Under the pieces are notes generated by a model. That model did no database searches. It was not told the DNA's origin and was given only the letters and a program-made list of their open reading frames with translations. The translations under genes were made by a program, and so were the position numbers. 64,000 nt of DNA from Halosimplex carlsbadense 2-9-1 (GTDB taxonomy: Archaea; Halobacteriota; Halobacteria; Halobacteriales; Haloarculaceae): positions 148,957 to 212,956 of the forward strand of contig NZ_AOIU01000008.1 in the NCBI RefSeq assembly GCF_000337455.1, written 5' to 3'. Position 1 is the stretch's first letter; the number at the start of each line of letters is the position of its first letter. Below are positions 8,282 through 15,700 of the stretch, in pieces.

Positions 8282-8551
8282 TCAGGCGCCTCCCTTCGAA
8301 CGCTCGCCGTAGGTGGCGTCGAGGTACTCGACTATATTGGCGCTCTCGGACATCGTGACCCCGGTCGACTCGTCGACGATGGCCGGCACGGAGCGCTTGC
8401 CGGTGAGCCGCTGGACGGCGTCGCGGTCGCTGTGCATCGGTTCGACGAACCGCGAGCGGTAGTCGAGGTCGTACGCCTCCAGCGTGCGGACGACCCGCTC
8501 GCAGAACGGGCAGGCCTGCAGCCGGTAGAGCGTGATGGCTGGGTCGCTCAT
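8282..8551 (-). CDS. Glutaredoxin-like / GST N-terminal domain protein
   Basis: An 89-residue thioredoxin-fold protein with the dithiol motif CPFC at about residues 14-17, the cis-proline segment SVPAIVDE, and a C-terminal SANIVEYLDATYG helix seen in the GST N-terminal domain family. It is probably a small thiol-disulfide exchange protein; haloarchaea use gamma-glutamylcysteine in place of glutathione, so the natural partner thiol is likely that. It lies upstream of the redoxin-like gene with zero spacing (stop 8282-8284, next ATG 8281), which suggests a functional pair. A paralogue is at 32822-33070. Confidence 0.87.
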   Translation of the reverse strand: MSDPAITLYRLQACPFCERVVRTLEAYDLDYRSRFVEPMHSDRDAVQRLTGKRSVPAIVDESTGVTMSESANIVEYLDATYGERSKGGA

Positions 8552-8627
8552 CTCGACGGAGATAGGGCCAACAGCCGGGTAAGCGCTTCGCCCCCGGCAG
8601 TCCCCGAAGTCGGCGGCCGGGACCGCC

Positions 8628-10550
8628 TCAGGTCCCGACGGCGCCCACCTGCACCCTCCAGAGGTCGGCGTATTTGCCGTCCAACTCGAGCAGTTCGTCG
8701 TGGGTGCCCTGTTCGACGACCCGCCCGTCGTCCATGACGACGATGCGGTCGGCGTCGCGCACGGTCGAGAGGCGGTGGGCGACGACGAAGGTGGTGCGGT
8801 CTTCGGTCACCGCGTCGAGCGAGCGCTGGATCAGCACCTCGGTCCGGTTGTCGACGTGGCTGGTCGCCTCGTCGAAGACGAGCATCGGGGGGTCGGCCAG
8901 CAGGACGCGGGCGATAGCGATCCGCTGGCGCTGGCCGCCAGAGAGCATGACGCCGCGCTCGCCGACCTCGGCGTCGTACCCCTCCTCCAGGTCGGCGATG
9001 AACTCGTGGGCGCCGGCCTCGCGGGCGGCGCGCTCGATGTCCTCTTCGGTGGCCCCGTCGACGGCGTAGCCGATGTTCTCGCGGATCGTCCCGGTGAACA
9101 GGAACGGGTCCTGGGCGACGTAGCCGATCGCGGTGCGGAGGCTCTCGCGGCTGATCTCGCGCACGTCGGTCCCGTCGACGCGGACGCTCCCCTCGTCGGG
9201 GTCGTAGTACGCCTGCAGGAGCTTGAGCAGGGTGGACTTGCCGGCGCCGGTCTCGCCGACGAGCCCGACCGTCTCCTCCGGCTCGACGTCGAGGTCGACG
9301 TCGTGGAGGACGCGCTCGTCGGTCCCCGGATACGAGAACGAGACCCCGTCGTACTCGACGCGGCCCTCGGGGTCGTCGAGTTCGGTCCGGCCGTCCTCGC
9401 GGGGCGGTTCGATGCGCTGGACGCCGAGGATGCGCTTGGCGGCGGCGGTGGCGCCCTTGTAGAGGCCGGTCACCCAGGCGAGGAATCGGACGGGGAGGAC
9501 GAGCTGCTGGGTGTAGTACATGAACGGGACGAGTTCGCCGGCGGTGATGGTACCCGGGAGGAACCAGAAGCGGCTGTCGATGGCCCACTCGGTGCCGACG
9601 AACAGCGTCGCGACGAACGCGGCGCCGGCGAGCATCCGCAGCGCCGGCTGGTGGCCGACGCCGACCATGTGGGCCCGCCAGCTCGCGGTTCGGTGGGTGG
9701 CCGACTGGTCGGTGACGCGGTCGGTCTCGTGGCCCTCGCCGCCGAAGGCCTTGACCGTCTGGATGCCGCTGATGTTCGTCTCGAGGAGGGCGTTGAGGAG
9801 GCCTGTCTCCTCGCGCACGTCGTCGTTGCGCGCCTCGTGGCGGGCGCCGAACCAGACGTTCGCGGCCAGCAACAGCGGCGCGACGGCGACCGAGATGAGG
9901 GCGAGCTGCCAGTTCAGTAGCGCCATGTAGACGACTGAGCTTGCGAACATCGCGGCGGCGACGACCCCGAGGTTGGGGCCGACTTCGAGGAACTGCTCCA
10001 GCGCGTTCACGTCGTTGTTGAGGACGCTCATCACCTCGCCGGTCTGCTGGGTGTCGAAAAATCCCATGTCCAGGCGCTGGACGCGGTCGAAGGCGTCGAC
10101 CCTGATGCGGTGGAGGGTGCGCTGGGCGAACAGGAACAGCGAGTACTCCGCGAAGATGCCGAAGCTCATGTCGACGAGCTTCAGCCCGACCAGCAGCGCG
10201 GCGGTGAACCAGAGCATCCCGGTCGGGTCGGCCGGGATCCACCCCGCCGGCACGAGCGGCAGGTCGTAGGCCCGGTCGTTGAACATCGCGTCGAACGCCA
10301 GCCCGACGACGAACATGTCGAGGTTCGAGAGGAACTGGGCGATCACCGAGGAGACGCTGCCGGCGCCGAGCCACCGCAGGTTCCCGCGGCCGCCGTCGCG
10401 CAGCAGCGAGGGGAGCGGCCAGCGCACGTCGTCGGCCGCCGCCGCGATCCGGCCGCGTTCGCGGTCGTCGTCGGAGTCCGCCTCCTCGTCGCTCGCGGCG
10501 CGGCCGCTCGCGTTCCCCGAGGACTCGCCTTGCTCGTCCTCGCCACTCAT
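8628..10550 (-). CDS. ABC exporter half-transporter, second subunit of a pair
   Basis: A 640-residue fused permease and ATPase of the MsbA/multidrug type. After a hydrophilic acidic N-terminus of about 45 residues comes a six-helix membrane domain (about 60-375), then the nucleotide-binding domain with Walker A GETGAGKST at about 435, signature LSGGQRQR near 537 and Walker B LVFDEATS. Start ATG 10550 overlaps the stop of the upstream ABC gene by 4 nt (ATGA), so translation is coupled. The two half-transporters probably form a heterodimeric exporter controlled by the TetR gene further upstream. The transported compound is unknown. Confidence 0.9.
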   Translation of the reverse strand: MSGEDEQGESSGNASGRAASDEEADSDDDRERGRIAAAADDVRWPLPSLLRDGGRGNLRWLGAGSVSSVIAQFLSNLDMFVVGLAFDAMFNDRAYDLPLVPAGWIPADPTGMLWFTAALLVGLKLVDMSFGIFAEYSLFLFAQRTLHRIRVDAFDRVQRLDMGFFDTQQTGEVMSVLNNDVNALEQFLEVGPNLGVVAAAMFASSVVYMALLNWQLALISVAVAPLLLAANVWFGARHEARNDDVREETGLLNALLETNISGIQTVKAFGGEGHETDRVTDQSATHRTASWRAHMVGVGHQPALRMLAGAAFVATLFVGTEWAIDSRFWFLPGTITAGELVPFMYYTQQLVLPVRFLAWVTGLYKGATAAAKRILGVQRIEPPREDGRTELDDPEGRVEYDGVSFSYPGTDERVLHDVDLDVEPEETVGLVGETGAGKSTLLKLLQAYYDPDEGSVRVDGTDVREISRESLRTAIGYVAQDPFLFTGTIRENIGYAVDGATEEDIERAAREAGAHEFIADLEEGYDAEVGERGVMLSGGQRQRIAIARVLLADPPMLVFDEATSHVDNRTEVLIQRSLDAVTEDRTTFVVAHRLSTVRDADRIVVMDDGRVVEQGTHDELLELDGKYADLWRVQVGAVGT

Positions 10551-12481
10551 CGCGACACCTCCCCGTCGACCGCCGACTCGATGCGCTCGGAGGGCCGATC
10601 CTCCGCCCGGGCCCGCTGCAGGAACGCCTCGGAGACGGCGTCGGTGTCGCCGACCTGTACCCGCCAGAGGTCGGCGTAGAGGCCGTCGCGCTCGACGAGT
10701 TCCTCGTGGCTCCCCTGCTCGACGACGCGGCCGTCGTCGACGACGACGATGGTGTCCGCGTTCCTGACCGTCGACAGCCGGTGGGCGATGGCCAGCGTCG
10801 TCCGCTCGCCGGCCAGCGCGTCGATGCTCTCCTGGATCTGGCGCTCGGTCTCGTTGTCGACGTGGCTGGTCGCCTCGTCTAAGACGAGGATCTCCGGCTC
10901 GCGCAACAGGGCGCGGGCGATGGCGATCCGCTGGCGCTGGCCGCCCGAGAGGCTCTCGCCGCGCTCGCCGACCTGTGTGTCGTAGCCGTCGTCGAGACCG
11001 GTGACGAACTCGTGGGCGCCCGCCAGCTTCGCGGCGTGTTCGATGTCCTCGTCACTGGCGTCGTCGACCCCGTATCCGATGTTCTGGCGGATCGTCCCGT
11101 AGAAGAGGAACGGGTCCTGGCTGACGTACCCGAGGTGTTCGCGCAGGCTGCGCGGGGACACGTCGGTCACGTCCTGGCCGTCGACGGTGACGGTGCCCGC
11201 GTCGGCCTCGTAGAAGCGAAAGAGCAGTTTCGTGATCGTCGACTTGCCGGCGCCGGTGGGGCCGACGATGCCGACGAGCGAGCCCGGCTCTGCCGTGAAG
11301 CTCACGTCCCTCAGCTGCTGCTCGTCGCTGCTCTCGTAGCCGAAGTCGACGCGGTCGTACTCGATGCGGCCCTCCGTGACGCGGAGGTCGTCGCCGGTCT
11401 CGTTCGCCTGCCGGTCGGTTTCGAGGACGGCCACGATGCGCTTGCTCGACGCGAGGGCGTTCTCGTAGCTGTCGAGCACGTCGAGCATGAGCTGGCGGAT
11501 CGGGCCGTAGAACGATTTGCTGTACAGCAGGAACGTGAGGAGAGTCCCGGCGGTCAGCGAGCGGCCGAGGAACGGCGGCGCGCCGTTGAGGTTGATGTAG
11601 GCGCCGACGGCGAACAGCCCGACGAACGAGTACGACGACACCGACCAGCTGCTGTAGTTGAAGATGAGTCGCAAACGGATGACCGACCAGTTGCGGTCGC
11701 GGTACTCGCGGGAGGCGTCGGCGACGGCCGTCCGCTCGCGGTCCTCGCGGGCGAAGCTCTTGACGGTCGCGATGCCGTCGATGCTGTCCTCCAGGCGCGC
11801 GTTGATCCGCCCGACGCTCTCGCGGACGTCCTCGTAGACGGGCTCGACGCGAGTCGTGTACCAGCGACCGAGCAACGCGAGCCCGACCGGGAGCACGAGC
11901 AACAGCGCCGCCAGCCGGACGTGCAACAGCGCCATGAACGCGAAGGCGACGGCGATCTGGGTGACGAAGCGCAGCCCCTCGACGGCGTTGTTGCCGAAGC
12001 CGTTGAGGTTGCTCACGTCGTTGTTGAGGACGCTCATCACGTCACCGGTCTGGCGTCGGTCGAAGAAGTCCATCTCCCGGCCGACCAGCGCGTCGAAGGT
12101 GTCGACGCGGATGTCGTGCAGCGTGCGCAGGCGAGCGGTACCGGCGACCCGGCCGGAGAGCCAGGTCAGCGCGCCGTCCAGCGCGAACGCGCCGACGAGC
12201 AGGCCGATGGTGAAGGTGACCTGGCCCTCCGTCGTCGTCGGGACCCACCCGCTGGGAACCAGCGGGAGGTCGTAGGGCGTGCTCGACAGGAGGATGGCGT
12301 CGAGCGCCACGCCGACGACCAGCGCGGGGACGCGCTGTGGGATCTGGGCGAGCGCCGTGCCGACGATGGCGACGGCGTAGCGGGCGCCGTAGGGGCTGGC
12401 GTACCGCCGGATCAGGTGGACCAGCGGGTTGTCGACGTGGTCGGGCACCTCGTACTCGGGGGTGTCGGACGATTCGCTCAC
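10547..12481 (-). CDS. ABC exporter half-transporter, first subunit of a pair
   Basis: A 644-residue fused permease and ATPase. The six-helix domain spans about residues 35-340, Walker A GPTGAGKST is at about 409, signature LSGGQRQR at about 512 and Walker B LVLDEATS follows. The start is a GTG at 12481 preceded by GAGGTGA (a good ribosome binding site) seven bases upstream. It shares much of its sequence pattern with the next gene (the MSVLNNDVN stretch and matching NBDs), so the pair arose by duplication. A C-terminal tail of about 30 charged residues is extra. Transcription probably begins at, or just upstream of, the TetR gene 142 nt before it. Confidence 0.9.
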   Translation of the reverse strand: MSESSDTPEYEVPDHVDNPLVHLIRRYASPYGARYAVAIVGTALAQIPQRVPALVVGVALDAILLSSTPYDLPLVPSGWVPTTTEGQVTFTIGLLVGAFALDGALTWLSGRVAGTARLRTLHDIRVDTFDALVGREMDFFDRRQTGDVMSVLNNDVSNLNGFGNNAVEGLRFVTQIAVAFAFMALLHVRLAALLLVLPVGLALLGRWYTTRVEPVYEDVRESVGRINARLEDSIDGIATVKSFAREDRERTAVADASREYRDRNWSVIRLRLIFNYSSWSVSSYSFVGLFAVGAYINLNGAPPFLGRSLTAGTLLTFLLYSKSFYGPIRQLMLDVLDSYENALASSKRIVAVLETDRQANETGDDLRVTEGRIEYDRVDFGYESSDEQQLRDVSFTAEPGSLVGIVGPTGAGKSTITKLLFRFYEADAGTVTVDGQDVTDVSPRSLREHLGYVSQDPFLFYGTIRQNIGYGVDDASDEDIEHAAKLAGAHEFVTGLDDGYDTQVGERGESLSGGQRQRIAIARALLREPEILVLDEATSHVDNETERQIQESIDALAGERTTLAIAHRLSTVRNADTIVVVDDGRVVEQGSHEELVERDGLYADLWRVQVGDTDAVSEAFLQRARAEDRPSERIESAVDGEVSR

Positions 12482-12623
12482 TCGTAGTCACCTCGGGGGA
12501 GGGCGGCGGGGCGATGGCGCGGCGTCCATCGATCTGTCGTCGGGTCCCGGAAAGCGCTGGCGGTGGTGTGTGAAGCGGTGGCGCGCGGGACGCGGTCGGC
12601 CGCCGGCGAGCGGGTCGGCCGAC

Positions 12624-13319
12624 TCACGCGTCGCCCTCCCCGAGGTAGTCGTCGACCATCGCCACCACGCCGTCGAGGACTGGGTCGACCCGCTCGTCGT
12701 CGGCGAAGATGGCGCGGCGGTTCTGCCCCGAGCGGATGGCCGCGACGAAGGTGACCGCGAACGGTTCGGGCTCCACGTCGCGGAACTGTCCGGACTCGAT
12801 CCCCTCCTCGACGGCGTCGGTGACGAACCCCTCCAGGAACTCCGAATCGTACTCGACGGCGTCGCGCAGGCGGTCGTCGTAGGGGGCCTGGGCCTCGATC
12901 TCCAGCAGCATCCGGGAGAACTCGACGGTCTCCTGAAACCCCTCGCCCTCCGGCGTTCTGAGCATGTACCGGGCCAGTTCGAGCAGTCGCTCGCGCGGGT
13001 CGTCGCTGTCGGCGCGCTCGCGGACCTCGTCGGTGAGGTGGTCCAGCCCGTTCGTGAACATCGCGAAGACGAGATCCTCCTTCGTGTCGTAGTGATAGTG
13101 GACGAGCGACTGGCTCACGCCCGCTTCGTCGGCGACCGCCTGGGTGGTGAACGCGTCGAAGCCGTCCTCGACCAGCACGTCGAACGCCGCCCAGCGGATC
13201 TCGTCGGCCGTCGAGGGCTCGTCGCCGCCGTCGGCGGTCGCGTCGGCGGCGTCGTCGGACCGACCGTCCGGTGGATCGCCCTCGGTCGTCGCGCTCTCGT
13301 CCGCGGCGTCGTCGGTCAT
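12624..13319 (-). CDS. TetR-family repressor of the ABC exporter pair
   Basis: A 231-residue regulator with an acidic low-complexity N-terminus (about 40 residues), a TetR helix-turn-helix (FTTQAVADEAGVSQSLVHYHY, about residues 60-82) and a ligand-binding C-terminal domain. The ATG at 13319 is the first after the palindromic operator; the frame open further upstream runs through the promoter and is not used. Its position before the two ABC genes on the same strand and the palindrome at 13324-13343 over its own TATA region indicate autoregulation and control of efflux. The ligand is unknown. It is related to the TetR at 14966. Confidence 0.88.
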   Translation of the reverse strand: MTDDAADESATTEGDPPDGRSDDAADATADGGDEPSTADEIRWAAFDVLVEDGFDAFTTQAVADEAGVSQSLVHYHYDTKEDLVFAMFTNGLDHLTDEVRERADSDDPRERLLELARYMLRTPEGEGFQETVEFSRMLLEIEAQAPYDDRLRDAVEYDSEFLEGFVTDAVEEGIESGQFRDVEPEPFAVTFVAAIRSGQNRRAIFADDERVDPVLDGVVAMVDDYLGEGDA

Positions 13320-13323
13320 GCTC

Positions 13324-13343
13324 TTGATTGAGTATTCAATCAA
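13324..13343. promoter_or_regulatory. Palindromic operator of the TetR-ABC cassette
   Basis: TTGATTGA-GTAT-TCAATCAA is a perfect 8-bp inverted repeat with a 4-bp centre, five bases before the TetR start codon. On the minus strand the TATA-like TTTATTT (13342-13348) overlaps its outer edge, so a dimeric TetR bound here would block the promoter. The site is inferred from symmetry and position. Confidence 0.75.
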
Positions 13344-13425
13344 ATAAAGGACTGGCGGTCGCGGAAGCGGCGACCCGGACCGATCGAATGCGGCGAATAC
13401 GGGTAGAAGCGGCGGCGGCCGGGGA

Positions 13426-14961
13426 TCAGTCCGCGGCCGTCGCGGCCGCTTCCTCCTCCTCGACGACGGTGTCGGTCCAGGTGCCACGGAGGAACCAGGC
13501 ACCGACGATCAGCGCCGAGCCGACGTGCATGACGGCGATGGCCCACCAGGCGCCGGTGGTGCCCATGTCGAAGTTCGTCACGAGGACCCACGCGGGGACG
13601 ACCTGCAGGCCCCAGACGGCGGTGACCGACATGATCATCGCGGCGCGGGTGTTGCCGGCGCCGTTGAAACAGCCTTTGATGACGTGGAATGTGCCCATGA
13701 ACGCGAAGGTGGGAGCGACGATCACCATGTACGTCTCCCCGATATCGACGATCCGGTCGGCCTCCTCGCCGACGATGAAGACGCCGACGATGTCCCGCGC
13801 CCAGTAGATCCCGGCGGCGCTGACGACGACGTAGGCGGCGACGAGCATGCCGACGGCGAGATAGACGGCCTTTCGGGCGCGGTCGGCGCGGCGCGCGCCG
13901 AGGTTCTGGCCGACCGCCGTCTCGACGCCCATCCCCAGCCCGACCGCGGGGAGGAAGACGAACGAGGTCAGCCGGGCGGTGATGCCGAAGGCGGCGACGG
14001 CCGTCGAGCCGATGACCGCGACGATGGCCGTCATCGCGGTGTACGACAGCGCGCCGGAGCTCTGTTCGATGCTGGCGGGGTAGCCGATCTCGATTATCTT
14101 CCGGACGGTCGCCCGCTCCAGTCGCAGGTCGGCCAGCGACAGCGAGAGGCCGAGTCGGCCCGAAAATAGCAGGGCGACTCCCGGGATCGTCGCGAGCGCG
14201 CGAGAGAGGACCGTCGCCATCGCCGCGCCCTCGACGCCGTGGCCGGTGAACCCCGTCGCGGCGAGCAGGTCCGCTTCGAGCCCGCGCATGCCGAGGATAC
14301 CGAACAGGGGGTTGTCGACGAACCCGAAGATGAAGATCGGGTCGAGGACGACGTTGACGGCGACGCTGACGGCCATCAGGTACATCGGCGTTCGGGTGTC
14401 GCCCCAGCCTCTGAGGAGCGACTGGAAGACGAAGAAGCCGAACATGAACCAGACGCCGAGGAAGATCACCCGCATGTACTCCAGGGAGTAGGTGAACACC
14501 GTGGTCCCGGGATCGGCGCCGATGAGCCGGAGGAACGCGGGCGCGAGCAGGTAGCCGACGGCGCCCAGCGCCAGCGAGAACAACGTGACGAACGCCAGCG
14601 TCTGGCCCGCCACCTCGTTGACCCGTTCGAGGTTGCCGGCGCCCTTGTGCTGGGCGACGAGGACGCTCCCGGCCAGCGTCAGTCCGCCGCCCAGCGAGAT
14701 GAGCACGAACACGGGCGGCCAGGAAAAGGAGAGGGCGCTGACGGCGTCGCCGCCCAGCCGGCCGACCCAGAACGTGTCGACGAGGTTGTACACCACCTGA
14801 AGCAGCTGCGTGAAGACGATCGGCGCCGATAGAGCCACCAGCGGCCGAAGGAGCGACCCCTCGGTCAGGTCGTAGTCGGTGTCCCGAGCCGGTTCGTCCG
14901 GCCGACCGTCCTCCGAGATATCCGCCGTTTCGGCCGACGACTCGTCCGGTGCATCCGTCAC
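13426..14961 (-). CDS. MATE-family efflux transporter
   Basis: A 511-residue membrane protein with about twelve helices in two related halves and an acidic N-terminal tail. Family marks are the first helix LRPLVALSAPIVFTQLLQVVYNLVDTFWVGRLGG and the equivalent second-half segment with EIGYPASIEQSSGALSYTAM. MATE proteins export cationic drugs or metabolites in exchange for Na+ or H+. It starts 4 nt after the stop of the upstream TetR gene (14966), so the two are one operon and the TetR is the likely controller. The substrate is unknown. No truncation is seen; the length is slightly above the usual 450-480 because of the hydrophilic ends. Confidence 0.92.
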   Translation of the reverse strand: MTDAPDESSAETADISEDGRPDEPARDTDYDLTEGSLLRPLVALSAPIVFTQLLQVVYNLVDTFWVGRLGGDAVSALSFSWPPVFVLISLGGGLTLAGSVLVAQHKGAGNLERVNEVAGQTLAFVTLFSLALGAVGYLLAPAFLRLIGADPGTTVFTYSLEYMRVIFLGVWFMFGFFVFQSLLRGWGDTRTPMYLMAVSVAVNVVLDPIFIFGFVDNPLFGILGMRGLEADLLAATGFTGHGVEGAAMATVLSRALATIPGVALLFSGRLGLSLSLADLRLERATVRKIIEIGYPASIEQSSGALSYTAMTAIVAVIGSTAVAAFGITARLTSFVFLPAVGLGMGVETAVGQNLGARRADRARKAVYLAVGMLVAAYVVVSAAGIYWARDIVGVFIVGEEADRIVDIGETYMVIVAPTFAFMGTFHVIKGCFNGAGNTRAAMIMSVTAVWGLQVVPAWVLVTNFDMGTTGAWWAIAVMHVGSALIVGAWFLRGTWTDTVVEEEEAAATAAD

Positions 14962-14965
14962 GCGG

Positions 14966-15592
14966 TCACGCCCCTCCGTCGTCGGCGCCGTCGGGCACGC
15001 CGTCCGCCATCAGCAGGTCGTCGATCAGGTACGCCTCGATCCCGGCGAACGCCTCGTCGGTCGGGGCGGCGTCGCCGAGGATCACGTCGTGCGATTGGGC
15101 GCCCTCGATGGTCGAGCGGAACAGCGCGGCGTAGCGCTCGGGGTCCACGTCGCGGAACGCCCCTTCGTCGATCCCCTCGCGGACGATGTCGGCGACGACG
15201 CCGCGGATGAGCCGGTCGTTCTCGACGAGTTGCTCCTGCAGGTCCGGCTCGAAGGGGGCCTGGGCGCGCATTCCGAGCAGCGCGGTGTGGAAATCGCGAG
15301 TCGCCGCGTCGTCGCCCAGGCCGACCACGACGATCTCGGCCATCCGGAGCAGTCGCTCGCGCGGGTCGTCCGGGCCGCCCCCCTCGACCTCGTCGATGAA
15401 CTCGTCGAGCAGGTGCGAGAGGAACGCGACCATCAGGTCCGCCTTCGAGTCGTAGTGGTAGTGGATGAGCGACTTGCTCTTCTCGAACTCGTCGGCGATG
15501 GCCTGGACCGTCAGGTCGGCGTACCCGTGGTTCGCGAGCGCGCGAAAGGTGGCGTCCATGATCGCCGCGCGCGTCGAATCGTCCCCCGACAT
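14966..15592 (-). CDS. TetR-family repressor of the MATE gene
   Basis: A 208-residue regulator with a standard N-terminal helix-turn-helix (LTVQAIADEFEKSKSLIHYHY, about residues 27-47) and a helical ligand-binding domain. It shares the SLxHYHYDxKxDL pattern and the DDPRERLLxxA segment with the TetR at 12624, so the two regulators are paralogues that each head an efflux cassette. ATG 15592 is five bases from the inverted repeat at 15597-15612. The MATE gene follows after 4 nt. It is divergent from the histidine kinase at 15701, with a 108-bp shared promoter region. Confidence 0.9.
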   Translation of the reverse strand: MSGDDSTRAAIMDATFRALANHGYADLTVQAIADEFEKSKSLIHYHYDSKADLMVAFLSHLLDEFIDEVEGGGPDDPRERLLRMAEIVVVGLGDDAATRDFHTALLGMRAQAPFEPDLQEQLVENDRLIRGVVADIVREGIDEGAFRDVDPERYAALFRSTIEGAQSHDVILGDAAPTDEAFAGIEAYLIDDLLMADGVPDGADDGGA

Positions 15593-15596
15593 ATCT

Positions 15597-15622
15597 GACT
15601 GAATGGCCAGTCGATATATAAA
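15597..15622. promoter_or_regulatory. Inverted-repeat operator and TATA box before TetR-MATE
   Basis: GACTG (15597-15601) and CAGTC (15608-15612) form a 5-bp inverted repeat with a 6-bp centre directly before the TetR ATG. The TATA-like element (TATATAAA on the plus strand, 15615-15622) lies just beyond it, about 25 nt from the start codon, as in leaderless haloarchaeal promoters. Function inferred from position. Confidence 0.6.
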
Positions 15623-15700
15623 TCATTGCCGATCAGACCCTGAGAATCGGGGGACAACGCTCAAGGGATCGTATCAGAGAGTACGACGGGAGCGACGACG

